Part shown: piece by piece, positions 8,085-17,700 of the stretch
Layout: every line of letters starts with the position of its first letter
How positions within the stretch are numbered: the first letter of the stretch is position 1
Source: Bin87 sp965220505
GTDB lineage: Bacteria > Chloroflexota > Dehalococcoidia > Lucifugimonadales > UBA3495
Direction: 5' to 3'
Assembly: GCA_965220505.1 (NCBI GenBank)
Contig: CBDCQE010000003.1
Location: forward strand, 248,001 to 312,000
Length of the DNA: 64,000 nt
Made by a program: the position numbers and the translations under genes
Notes under the pieces: model-generated
Database searches by the model: none
Told to the model about the DNA's origin: nothing
Seen by the model: only the letters and a program-made list of their open reading frames with translations

Positions 8085-9761
8085 CTATCCGACCATGTCG
8101 TAGCTGCGCAGCAGCTTGCCGGGCAGCGCGTTGGTGCACTCGTTCTCCACGAACGTCACCACGCCGTTGACCAGGATGTAGCGGATGCCGGTGGGCTTCT
8201 GCACCAGCCGCTTCTCGCCGCCGGGGAAGTCGGTCTCGAAGCGCGGCTTGTCGTACAGCAGTCCCAGCTCTTCCATGTTGTAGATCATGACGTCCGCGTA
8301 GTCGCCGACGCGGAGGGTGCCGCGCCCCTTCATGTCGGAGAACCAGGCGGGCAACGCGCTCATCTTCTGGTGGGCTTCTTCCAGGCTCATCAGCTCGTTG
8401 TCGCGGATCCAGTGGCCCAGGAAGTACACCGGCCACACGCTGTTGACCAGGAACCGCGTGTGCGCGCCGCCGTCCGACACCGAGATGTGGACGTACGGGT
8501 TGACCAGCCGCTCGGCCCGCGCGTCGTCGCCCTGCCCGCCGGCGGGATGGGCGAACTCGGTCTCGAGGTCCTCGTCCAGGGCGATGTCCAGGAACACGTC
8601 CAGCGGGTGCTTGCCCTCGGCCTCGGCGATGTCGGCGATGGACAGGCCCTCGTACTTGAGGTTCCGCTCCAGCGCGACCTCGACCACCTGTACCTGCGTC
8701 CAGTCGGTGCGCGCGTGGGGCCGCTCGATGACGTCGCGTTTCATGCCCGAGCGGATGCCGTCCTCAGAGAGCTTGGCGATGCGCTCCTCCTTGGTGCCCA
8801 CCAGCGGCTGCACCCAGTTGGGCATGTAGTCGAACAGGTTGTACTCGGAGAGCTTGAACTCGGCGATGGTCGGCACCGAGCCTTGCTGCGCCAGCACGGG
8901 CAGCCCTTCCTGCCGGACCTCCTCCAGCCAGTCGTAGCCCTCCTCGTCGCCCAGCGCGACGTGCAGCGGGCGGCCGCTCATGCGCACCATCTCCGCCAGC
9001 ATCTCCCGCTGGCCGGGACGGTCGTCGGAGATGCCGATGGTCCAGCCCAGGTGGCCCACGCCGAACTGGCTTAGGACCTGGGACAGGGCGTAGAACTCCT
9101 CGGGCGATGCCACGTGGCTGGGCAGCCAACTGCCGTCCTCGGGCCGGTCCTCCAGGTTCTTGTCGGCGGACAGTCCGAACGCCCCCGCCTTCATGGAGTC
9201 GTACAGGATCTGCTTCATCTGGTTCAGCTCGGCCTCGGTGACCGAGGTGCGCTCCCGCGCCGGGATCATGCCCAGCACGTAGCCCCGCAGCGGGGAGAAG
9301 GGCACCAGCGCGCCGACGTTCACCCCCAGGCCCTGGCGGTCCAGGCTGTCCATGTATTCGGGGAAGGTCTCCCAGTCCCAGCGCATCCCCAGCCGCATGG
9401 ACTCCAGCGGTATCGCCTCGATGCGGTTCATCATGCGCATGTTGAGGTCCCGGTCCTCGGGCCGGGTCGGCGCGAACCCGAAGCCGCACTGCCCCACCGT
9501 CAGTGAGGTCACGCCGAACCATCCCGACAGCGACGCGTAGGGGTCCCAGTTCAGCTGCGCGTCGTAGTGCGTGTGCAGGTCCACGGCCCCCGGCGCGACG
9601 ATGCACCCGCTGGCGTCCAGCTCTTTGGCGCCGGCCGAGCTGATGCGCCCGCTGATCATGGCCACCCGCCCGTCCTTGATGCCGACGTCGGCGCGGATGC
9701 GGGGCAGGCCGGTGCCGTCGATTACGGTTCCACCGCGAATTACCAAGTCAAACTCCGGCAT
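8085..9761 (-). CDS. D-aminoacylase / N-acyl-D-amino-acid deacylase family amidohydrolase
   Basis: A 558-aa amidohydrolase. The N-terminal composite beta domain (LVIRGGTVIDGTG) leads into the metal site VDLHTHYDAQLNWDP (HxH at 63 and 65), then GVTSLTVGQCGFGFAP, a family hallmark. The C-terminal part carries VSDGGAHTRF and GTLRVGDYADVMIYNME, typical of this superfamily. Members hydrolyse N-acyl-D-amino acids or related imides; the substrate cannot be read from sequence. It belongs to a long branch common in environmental bacteria. It is transcribed alone and divergently from the haloalkane dehalogenase. Confidence 0.85.
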   Translation of the reverse strand: MPEFDLVIRGGTVIDGTGLPRIRADVGIKDGRVAMISGRISSAGAKELDASGCIVAPGAVDLHTHYDAQLNWDPYASLSGWFGVTSLTVGQCGFGFAPTRPEDRDLNMRMMNRIEAIPLESMRLGMRWDWETFPEYMDSLDRQGLGVNVGALVPFSPLRGYVLGMIPARERTSVTEAELNQMKQILYDSMKAGAFGLSADKNLEDRPEDGSWLPSHVASPEEFYALSQVLSQFGVGHLGWTIGISDDRPGQREMLAEMVRMSGRPLHVALGDEEGYDWLEEVRQEGLPVLAQQGSVPTIAEFKLSEYNLFDYMPNWVQPLVGTKEERIAKLSEDGIRSGMKRDVIERPHARTDWTQVQVVEVALERNLKYEGLSIADIAEAEGKHPLDVFLDIALDEDLETEFAHPAGGQGDDARAERLVNPYVHISVSDGGAHTRFLVNSVWPVYFLGHWIRDNELMSLEEAHQKMSALPAWFSDMKGRGTLRVGDYADVMIYNMEELGLLYDKPRFETDFPGGEKRLVQKPTGIRYILVNGVVTFVENECTNALPGKLLRSYDMVG

Positions 9762-10002
9762 AACGTTTCCTCCCGATAGCGGCGTGCTGTGAATTCAATC
9801 TGCCCCGCCTGACGACAAGAGCAACTTGCGATGGCCGGAGTGTAAATACGCTGTATTCCAATGTCAAATAATGGCTGAATTCGGCAATCGTTAAGGCAGT
9901 AATGGCTCAATTTCGTCCATACTAATCCCGCAGCGCGTCGCACCGGCCGCCCGGCCAACCTGATACCATGCGCGCCACCACATCGTGAGGAGCGCGCTCC
10001 AG

Positions 10003-10887
10003 ATGGCAGACCACCTAATCTCCGCCGCCGATCCCCATCCCCGACGCCGGGTGCCGGCCCTGGACGTGGAGCTGTCCACCGTTGATACCGGGCAGGGCGA
10101 CCCGGTGGTGTTTCTGCACGGCAACCCCACCTCGTCCTATCTGTGGCGCAACGTCATCCCCCACGTGGCCGGCAGGGCCCGCTGCCTGGCTCCCGACCTG
10201 CCGGGCATGGGCGAGTCGGACCGCGCTCCGGACGGCTCCTACCGCTTCGTGGACCACGCCCGCTACCTGGACGCGTGGTTCGATGCCCTGGGCCTGACCG
10301 AGAACGTCACCCTGGTGTGCCACGACTGGGGTTCGGCCCTGGCGTTCCACTGGGCCAATCGACACCGGGAGCGGGTCAAGGGAATCGCCTACATGGAGGC
10401 CATCGTGCGGCCCCTGGCGTGGGAGGAGTGGCCCGAGCGTTCCCGCGGGCTGTTCCAGTCCATGCGCTCACTGGACGGCGAGCAGATCATCCTGGAGCGC
10501 AACGTGTTCGTCGAGCGCATCCTGCCGGCCAGCGTGATCCGCGGCCTGACCGAGGACGAGATGGAGGTCTACCGCCGTCCCTACGTCGAGCCCGGCGAGT
10601 CGCGCCGGCCGACCCTCACCTGGCCTCGCCAGATCCCCCTGGACGGCGAGCCCGCCGACGTGGTGGCAATCGTCGACGACTACTCCCAATGGCTGTCCAC
10701 CAGCAACGTCCCCAAGCTATTCATCAACGCCGACCCGGGCACCATCCTCATCGGCGCCCAACGCGAGCACTGCCGCGCCTGGCCCAACCAGACCCAGGTC
10801 ACCGTCCCCGGCTACCACTTCATCCAGGAAGACTCCCCCGCGGAAATCGGCCACGCCATCGCAGACTGGTTGGCCGCGCTGGGGTAG
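10003..10887 (+). CDS. Haloalkane dehalogenase, subfamily II (DhaA/LinB-like)
   Basis: A 294-aa alpha/beta-hydrolase. All residues of the HLD-II catalytic pentad can be placed: nucleophile D108 in CHDWGSALAF, halide-binding W109 and N41 (in HGNPTSSYLW), catalytic acid E132 (YMEAIVRPL), and base H272 (VPGYHFIQED). The tail EPADVVAIVDDYSQWLSTSNVPKL aligns with DhaA along its length. It hydrolyses carbon-halogen bonds to alcohol and halide, consistent with use of natural halogenated compounds. ATG 10003 is chosen over an upstream GTG at 9985 because AGGAG lies about 10 nt before it. A decayed copy is found at 14363-14719. Confidence 0.9.
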   Translation: MADHLISAADPHPRRRVPALDVELSTVDTGQGDPVVFLHGNPTSSYLWRNVIPHVAGRARCLAPDLPGMGESDRAPDGSYRFVDHARYLDAWFDALGLTENVTLVCHDWGSALAFHWANRHRERVKGIAYMEAIVRPLAWEEWPERSRGLFQSMRSLDGEQIILERNVFVERILPASVIRGLTEDEMEVYRRPYVEPGESRRPTLTWPRQIPLDGEPADVVAIVDDYSQWLSTSNVPKLFINADPGTILIGAQREHCRAWPNQTQVTVPGYHFIQEDSPAEIGHAIADWLAALG

Positions 10888-10905
10888 TGGCGTTGTCAGG
10901 TCCGT

Positions 10906-12057
10906 TCAGAAGAGGGCATACCCCGGCCGCTGCCGCAGCACAGCGCGACCTCCGGCCACGCGGTCCAGGCTGCTCATGGGCTTGCGCCGGTTTTGACGCA
11001 GCGGAGCGCTCACCGCGTGCAGATAGCTCAGTATCTCGCCATTGGACCGCCAGAAACCCGTCTCGTGATAGGGAACCCCGTGGTCGGCGCAGAACGACTT
11101 GATCACGGGCTGTGCATCCTTCAGCCGGTTGCGAGGCATGTTGGGGAAGAGGTGGTGCTCAATCTGGTAGTTCAACCCGCCGTACATGTAATCGACGACA
11201 GGGTTGGGAATGACGTTCCGGGATGTCAGCACCTGCTGCCGCAGGTGATCGAGCTCGGTATCGGGTCCCAGGATCGGCATTCCCTTGTGATTGGGAGCAA
11301 ACACTGAGCCCAGGTGCAATCCGGTCAGAGATCGATGGACTACGATGAACAGGACCCCGTGCCAGAAGGGCAAGAATGCGAAAACCAGGGCCAGATAGGC
11401 CGCAATCGCGGTTGCCACGACGATGGGTTCCAGGACCGGATGCTTCAGCCCCTTCGGCCGCGCCAGGAAGACGATGCCCGCGAACAGCAGACTGTACGAC
11501 GTGAACATGAGCATCGGATAGAACCAGAAGGCTTGATGGCGGACGAAGAACCGCGCAACTCCCCACGACTCCAGAGCCTGCCCGCGGGTGAAAGCAAAAA
11601 CCGAAACCTCGATGTCGCCATCATGCCCGATCTGGTTAGGGCTGACGTGATGCTTGATGTGCTTTTCTTGCCACCAACTGGGCGCCATACCCGTGACCAG
11701 CGCCGCCAGCATCATGAGCATGTCGTTACGCTTCACCGACCGGAAGACCTGACGGTGTCCGGAGTCGTGCCCCAGGAAGGCGAACTGGCCGAACGCGATT
11801 GCCATCAGCCCCGCGTTCAGCATCTGCACCCACAAGCTGTCAACAACGACCAGTATGACCGCACTGGCGATGAGAAGCGCGAATGCGACTGCTACCTTGA
11901 CCGCGTAATAAGCGTATTGCCGATCCAGGAGCCCGTGCTCCAATATCAAACGCCGTAGCTTGAAATATTCCTCGTTGCGTTGCCGTCTATCCAAAATGCC
12001 CGCCGTGGCGTCTGCGAGTACCCGGTTGCCTGCTGGTTCGCTGTGCGGCGGGCCCAC
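10906..12057 (-). CDS. Fatty acid desaturase (membrane, three-His-box, front-end type)
   Basis: A 383-aa integral membrane di-iron desaturase. The histidine boxes are HDSGH (97-101), HIKHH (133-137) and QIEHH (about residue 300). The Gln in the third box is typical of front-end (delta-5/6-like) desaturases and some acyl-lipid desaturases. At least four hydrophobic segments separate the boxes. No cytochrome b5 domain is fused. It acts on membrane acyl chains using O2, so aerobic life is implied. It is convergent with the dehalogenase gene; the upstream side holds a MITE-like repeat. Confidence 0.88.
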   Translation of the reverse strand: MGPPHSEPAGNRVLADATAGILDRRQRNEEYFKLRRLILEHGLLDRQYAYYAVKVAVAFALLIASAVILVVVDSLWVQMLNAGLMAIAFGQFAFLGHDSGHRQVFRSVKRNDMLMMLAALVTGMAPSWWQEKHIKHHVSPNQIGHDGDIEVSVFAFTRGQALESWGVARFFVRHQAFWFYPMLMFTSYSLLFAGIVFLARPKGLKHPVLEPIVVATAIAAYLALVFAFLPFWHGVLFIVVHRSLTGLHLGSVFAPNHKGMPILGPDTELDHLRQQVLTSRNVIPNPVVDYMYGGLNYQIEHHLFPNMPRNRLKDAQPVIKSFCADHGVPYHETGFWRSNGEILSYLHAVSAPLRQNRRKPMSSLDRVAGGRAVLRQRPGYALF

Positions 12058-12521
12058 CGTATCGTTGGCGATAATCCTTCTCTCTTTATCTGCTGCTGCG
12101 GAGTGGTCGAAATCTCGTATCCAGATACGCAGTGTGAAAATGTGGCGCCAGTATACCCCCGTGGTTCGCGCGGTGCCAGCAGCGGTCGCGCCTGATGAGT
12201 GCCCCGCTTGCGGCGCGGGAACGTCAGAAGCAGGATTTGCGGGATTTTATGATTTGGCAGGATTGGGAGAGATCCATCACAGAACGGTACCAATCCTGAT
12301 AATCACCAAATCTTGAAAATCATGGTTCTGACGATTTACGGAACTGCGTACGCACGAGACCACAGCGACGCTGACCACGGTGGGACGCTGTTACAATGGA
12401 CATGTCCGATAAATTGCATTGATGGTTTTTGCGGCAACGAACTTCATCATAATGCACGGTTTTGCTCGGCGCGGGGCGCCGCCCATTCTTTTCCTGTCGA
12501 GACCAAGGAGTCTTTCTCTAC
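12058..12521. other. Intergenic region between desaturase and helicase genes
   Basis: 464 bp between divergent genes. It contains a MITE-like element (12222-12333) and an extended -10 motif TGTTACAAT around 12389-12397 that suits the helicase gene, giving a leader of about 120 nt. No gene of its own is supported. Confidence 0.5.
12222..12333. repeat. MITE-like element A, complete copy (112 bp)
   Basis: It starts CGTCAGAAGCAGGATT and ends with TTCTGACG, with terminal inverted repeats of roughly 43 bp that are imperfect, and a unique centre GATCCATCACAGAACGGTACC. A truncated copy in opposite orientation is at 45975-46067, sharing the centre as well as the arms. No coding capacity. Confidence 0.8.
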
Positions 12522-13997
12522 ATGCCATTTCAACCCCGTCAGACTGGTACACACTCCAATAATCGCAAACATAACAGCAGCGCACAGATCAACCGACCAC
12601 AGCGGCACGCCGCCGTTTGCGCGGACTGCCGAGACGACACCACCGTTCCTTTCCGGCCGACAGAGGGTCGGCCTGTTTATTGTCCCTCCTGCCTGTACCT
12701 GCGGCGCAACGGCGTCGCTTCTTCCCGTCCTGCGGAGGGTCGCAAGTCGGCATCTCTGGTGGCCTCCGCCGGTGAAAGCCGGTCTGAAGCCGCTGCACGC
12801 GAAGCCGTCTTTCCCGGCATGGTGCTGAATCCCGGGACCAGGACCGCCATCGCGGGCATGAACATCTCCGATCCCACGCCGATACAGGAACAGTCGATCC
12901 CGCCGTTGTTGGAAGGCCGCGATCTCATTGGCCAGGCCCGCACCGGATCCGGCAAAACCCTGGCCTTTGCGGTCCCGTTGGTGGAACAATGCGACGCCAC
13001 CGCCAGGCAGGTGCAGGCGCTGGTCCTGGTGCCGACCCGCGAGTTGGCCATCCAGGTGGGCGGCGTGGTAGAGGACCTCTCCCGACCGCAGGGCCTGCAC
13101 GTCACCCTGTTGTACGGTGGGCGGTCGGTGGGCAAGGACCACCGGGCGTTGCAGCAGGGCGCGCAGATCATCATCGGCACCCCGGGCCGCACATTGGATC
13201 ACGTCCGGCAGGGCAGCCTGAAGCTGAGATCGGTGCGATTCCTGGTGCTGGACGAAGCTGACGAGATGCTCGATAGGGGTTTCGCCCGCGACGTCGACGC
13301 CATTTTAAGCGAGACGCCGACGCAGCGGCAGACTGCGCTATTCTCGGCCACCGTGCCGGACTGGGTGGCGAAGACCGCCAGAAAACACCTCCATGATCCG
13401 GTCACCGTGGCAGTGGACGCCGATTTGGAAACCCTGCCCAGCGTGGAACACCTGGTTTACAGCATCCAGAAGACCGACAAGATGGAGGCGCTGCGCCTCC
13501 TGCTGGATCGCCGGGACGGGGCGCCGGTCCTTGTGTTCGGGAAGACCAAGCACGGCGTTAAGAGACTGGCCAGACAACTGGATGAGGCAGGTTACCCGGT
13601 GGGCGCCCTGCAGGGCAATCTCAGCCAGGTCGCCCGCGAGCGGGTGATGCAGGACTTCCGCTCGGGGGTCGCGCCAATCCTCGTTGCCACCAACGTGGCG
13701 GCGCGCGGCCTGGACGTCGAGGGCATCGGACAGGTCATCAACTACGATCTCCCCGACTCGGAGCAGCTGTTCACCCACCGGGTGGGCCGCACCGGCCGCA
13801 TGGGCCGCGCCGGCGAGGCCATCACGTTCATCACGCCGGACGAAGACCGCAAGTGGCGCGAGATCGAGCGTGGCCTGGGTCGCCAGTTCACCCGCAAATC
13901 ATGGACGCGGGAGCAGCGGTCAGCCAAGCGCCGCCGGAGGTCGGAGACCGAACGAGAAGTCGAGGCCAACGCGGTGCGGGTCAGGCCGGCCCGGTAG
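12522..13997 (+). CDS. DEAD-box RNA helicase with N-terminal CxxC zinc motif
   Basis: A 491-aa ATP-dependent RNA helicase. The N-terminal extension holds CADC (33-36) and CPSC (54-57) around TTVPFRPTEGRPVY, a putative zinc ribbon found fused to or near helicases in Chloroflexota. The core has Walker A ARTGSGKT (139-146), PTRELAIQ, TPGR, DEAD (244-247), SAT (LFSATVP), ARGLD and HRVGRTGR. A basic, Arg-rich tail follows. Such enzymes remodel rRNA and mRNA, often at low temperature. ATG 12522 (MPFQPRQTG) has AAGGAG upstream; the longer frame from 12462 lacks support. Confidence 0.92.
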   Translation: MPFQPRQTGTHSNNRKHNSSAQINRPQRHAAVCADCRDDTTVPFRPTEGRPVYCPSCLYLRRNGVASSRPAEGRKSASLVASAGESRSEAAAREAVFPGMVLNPGTRTAIAGMNISDPTPIQEQSIPPLLEGRDLIGQARTGSGKTLAFAVPLVEQCDATARQVQALVLVPTRELAIQVGGVVEDLSRPQGLHVTLLYGGRSVGKDHRALQQGAQIIIGTPGRTLDHVRQGSLKLRSVRFLVLDEADEMLDRGFARDVDAILSETPTQRQTALFSATVPDWVAKTARKHLHDPVTVAVDADLETLPSVEHLVYSIQKTDKMEALRLLLDRRDGAPVLVFGKTKHGVKRLARQLDEAGYPVGALQGNLSQVARERVMQDFRSGVAPILVATNVAARGLDVEGIGQVINYDLPDSEQLFTHRVGRTGRMGRAGEAITFITPDEDRKWREIERGLGRQFTRKSWTREQRSAKRRRRSETEREVEANAVRVRPAR

Positions 13998-14233
13998 CCT
14001 GTACCTACGGTCTGTTTCGCCCGGATTGGAGCGTTGAGGAAGTCCGTCCGCTATTGCGTCATTGCCAATCCAAGGGTCAGGAACCATATGCGTCCCGAAC
14101 CGACCATGTCCGCGCGACTTATGGGCAGCGAGGCAAAGGCGGTTGGCCTGAAAGGACAATACGGCCAACATCGAGAGGACTGTGTCAGGCGGCACCCTAC
14201 TGTTGAGTCTCTGAAAACGGTTGGTGAGATCGA
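13998..14233. other. Intergenic region before the duplicated amt 3' segment
   Basis: Overlapping frames on both strands, none with a good ribosome site or recognisable product. I see no gene, RNA or clear terminator here. Confidence 0.4.
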
Positions 14234-14358
14234 CCAAAAACGAGAGCCGGAGGTGGCCACAACCCCCGGCCCTCGCAGTGATAGAGAGGAAATGTCGTTG
14301 GGGCGCGCGCTGAGCGTTAGCTGGCGGGGCACGACTCGGGGTAGGTCTGGATGCCGTG
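14234..14358. repeat. Direct repeat, left copy: duplicated amt2 3' end and terminator
   Basis: 48 bp (14234-14281) are identical to 18738-18785 (the amt2 terminator hairpin), and 23 bp (14336-14358) are identical to 18831-18853 (inside the last codons of amt2). The sequence between is diverged but alignable. On the minus strand it still encodes HGIQTYPES then a stop at 14317, the amt2 C-terminus. Same orientation as the right copy. Confidence 0.85.
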
Positions 14359-14362
14359 CGTA

Positions 14363-14719
14363 GATACCGGACAGGGCGACGCGCCGGGGTTCTGCCCTAG
14401 CCTTCCACTGGGCCTACCTGGAGCCCGGAGAATCGCGCCGGCCGACTCTAACCGGGCCTCGCAGATCCCCCTGGACGGCGAGCCCGCCGACGTGGTGGCC
14501 ATCGTCGACGACTACTCCCAGTGGCTGTCCACCAGCAACGTCCCCAAGCTGTTCATCAACGCCGACCCGGGCGTCATCCTCACCGGCGCCTAGCGCGAGC
14601 ACTGCCGCGCCTGGCCCAACCAGACGGAGATCACCGTCCCGGGCTACCACTTCATCCAGGAGGACGCGCCGGCGGGGATTGGGGAGGCGATTGCGGAGTG
14701 GCTGAGCTCGCTAAATTAG
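14363..14719 (+). pseudogene. Decayed, internally deleted copy of the haloalkane dehalogenase
   Basis: Three blocks match the intact gene at 10003-10887: 14363-14380 to about 10084-10101, 14394-14414 to about 10336-10356, and 14421-14719 to 10588-10887. The spacer between block 1 and block 3 is collapsed from about 500 to 40 bp. In block 3 one C is missing (CGCAG for CGCCAG), shifting frame, and Gln CAA is replaced by TAG (14591-14593). The rest is closely similar over the IPLDGEPADVVAIVDDYSQW region. It abuts the left copy of the amt2 duplication. Too damaged to be functional. Confidence 0.85.
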
Positions 14720-14779
14720 TACCCCGGCTGGCGGTGCGACTCAGGCTAAGCGGTGTAGCAGCGTGCCCTGGACTTAACG

Positions 14780-17700
14780 CTACACGTTTCCAACACTCCA
14801 AGCTCTCAGGCCGTCGTAGCTAAAACCAACATAAAAATCCACCTGGCGGCCTTCGTCCCGGTTTCGTAAATAGCCCCCTTCAACCAACCCACGGGACGGC
14901 ACAAAGAATGCTTTCAAACCGTTCCGCAGTTCAATTTCGCCAGAGGCGGGTCCACGGATGGTGGAGATTGTTCCTGGGATCCGCCGCAAACGGCTAGTCC
15001 TCGACCAAAACTGGACGTTGGGGTCCCAATCACCCAGTGCTTTCACGTTTAGCAACGATTGAATTCCTTCACCTTGGGCTAACCATTCATAGGAGCGCGT
15101 GCGATACGGCAAACCGGATGCTTTTGCGGCACATTCCCGTATTGTACTCTCTGCGTCTCGTGCAGACCGGCCTACCGATCCAAGCACTGATTGCATGAAT
15201 TGAATGATGTACAAATAGTACAGAGTGTCCACGGTCGGATTCTGAGCCCTTTTGTACGCCAATCGGCCCGCTATTTCGTTCAATGAGAATGAACCAGTAG
15301 CTCGTACAGCTCTGAACCAAGTCCGTAAGTTCTGATCAGAATCTGGTTCCTCTTCTAGGTTTTGCTGTGATAGATCTAAGATCCGGATCAGAACTCTGTC
15401 GTCCAATCGGGACCAATCACGCCCTGCACGGCTCAAGTAAGCGTTTATGATATTGCGCCGCAAGGGCGGGCGGTACCCTCCAGAGCTTTCCAATAGGTTG
15501 GTCCAACCTTCGATCGCCCTGCCCAAATCCCCGTACGCTCTATCCAAGGAGGCCTCTGCACGCTGCCGGTATTCACTCGGCTCTTCTCCTCTTCGAACTA
15601 GGTCCAATTCTGCTACTAGCGTTTCTGCCCTATCGAATAACTCGCGGTACCACCCTTGGCCCGGAGCGGTGAGAAAACTCTCAGGTCTTTCTTCGTAACC
15701 CTTGACGCGCCCCATTTGCGAAATGATCCGCGCGATCGATTCGATCGCGGATATGTAACTGTGTTCGCTGATTGGGTCCAAAACCCTGGATGTACGGAAT
15801 CGGTCCAATGCTTCCGACGAAAGCCGCTGTATTCGAGCCTCATCTTCTGCGGACAACCCAGTTCTTTGGACCCCCTCCAGCATTTGATCGAGTTCGCCAC
15901 GATACGCCATCCCAGCCATGTGATGCAAGACCGGATCTTCAGCAGAGATCGTGAGAGATATGTCGTGACTTCGGTGCGCAGCGGCGTGTTCGCGTGTTAC
16001 GCGCGTATAGAACCGCCCTAGATGTGCCCAAAAATGCGGTTCGGTGGAGAATTTTTCAGTGAGTTTTTCCAGTACAGATCTTTTCCCTTCGACATTAGGT
16101 ATGTCGTTCACCAAGTTTGAGAATTGGTCTTCTCGCAAACCTGTTGCAGTACCTCGTATTCCTCTTTCAATCAGCACACTCCCCACTAAATTGGCCGTTT
16201 CCCCGCCGGCGTGATCATGGTGTGTGGCGGCCAACTCAACGATGTCCACCGTGCAATCCGCCAAGCCCCACCGCCAATTCCGCCTATCTTCCATTCCGAT
16301 GCTCAGTAATTGTTCCAACATTTCATTGGCAATCAACTCATGGGCCGGCCGAAATCCGTGCCGTCCATCTGGTACAAATAATTCTTGCAGCAGCGGGGGC
16401 GAGAGATCGGACAAGGCAACTAATCGGGTTCTAGGCAGAGCGAACAGCGGTGCGAAAAACTGAATCGGCGACGGCTGTTGTCCGTAGTGGTACAGTATCG
16501 CGGACGTCTTGCACAGGTTCCTCAAGTTATCGCTTATACCCTGTAGTCTTTCGCTTACATACGGTTCCAATCCTAGAAAGTCCTTTCCGAAAGCAACTAA
16601 CCCAAAATAAAATGGTGTCCTTATGCTCCTGGCTGTGTCCGTCATCAGCTCGTTTAGTTCTTTGGATCGATCAGAGGCTACGCTGGCGAGTTTGGTAGCG
16701 AACGCCACGGCTTCAACGTTGTCCAATAAACCATCCAGATAAACGCTTTCTGGCCATTGGCCTCCGCTAGTTTCTCGACGCACCCGTAGCAAGAGAGCTC
16801 CTATATTGTTGCTCCTTAGTCGGTCGTACACCCGGTCCAAATCGTCAGGCCTCGTGATGGAGTCCTCGATTATTATCAAGACTGGTAATCGGGTGGTTTC
16901 GAACAAAAATCTGACACGATCGACTAGTGCATCCGGCACGACCCTGTTAGCCACAACTGTCGGAAATCGCCTGTGCAGGTTCCAAGCCACCCGACGGGCG
17001 ACGGTTGTACCGCCCCCGCCGGGCCAATGGATCAGGTTCAGCCGGCGGGCAGTTCGCGATTCCAAGCAATCAGTCACAAGTTGTTGTAGCTGTGGCATGA
17101 CTCGTCGTTCTACATCGACGTTCAGACTCAACCCGTTCCACGTCACTTGGTTCCCTCTTAGGAATTGCTCCAATTCAGTATGCAAATCACTCGCTGTTGT
17201 GCCTAGGTTCTGATGAACGAGTTCAAGCTCTTCTTCTAACCAACGTGCTACTCCCGGCTGGACCGTTGTGAATCCTCCATCGTAAGCGGGGAAATCAACA
17301 ACGTCGACAACGTTATTCTTGGAGGTGAGGTCGCGCAATCCAGCGCAAATCGCAGGAAACGAAATGGACACAGCATGGCCTTCAAATTGAGCGATTAATG
17401 CATCGTCTTCGTTAATCGAATCGCTAGCAAAAACAAAATCCAACCTGCCCCCAAATGCCTCGTCCAGTCGCTCGCAGACAACGCGTGTTTCATCACGAAT
17501 TTCGCTAATGACTATTGCCGTGACTGGTAGAGGCTCTGTCACGCGGGCTACGTTCGTCATAGCTGCACTGATGGGCCCTGACACTCGACGATTCCATTCC
17601 CTGAATGTGCCGCCCTTGGAGGTCGTCGGTCGGCTCTCCAGACCGTTGGCAGCTACCCACAAACATGTCGAACGGCTCAATATGCTCACCGGTTCGTCAA

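Noticed and set aside
14034..14363. 109-codon plus-strand frame across the left direct repeat
   Set aside because: It runs through the duplicated amt2 terminator and tail, so its sequence is explained by the duplication.
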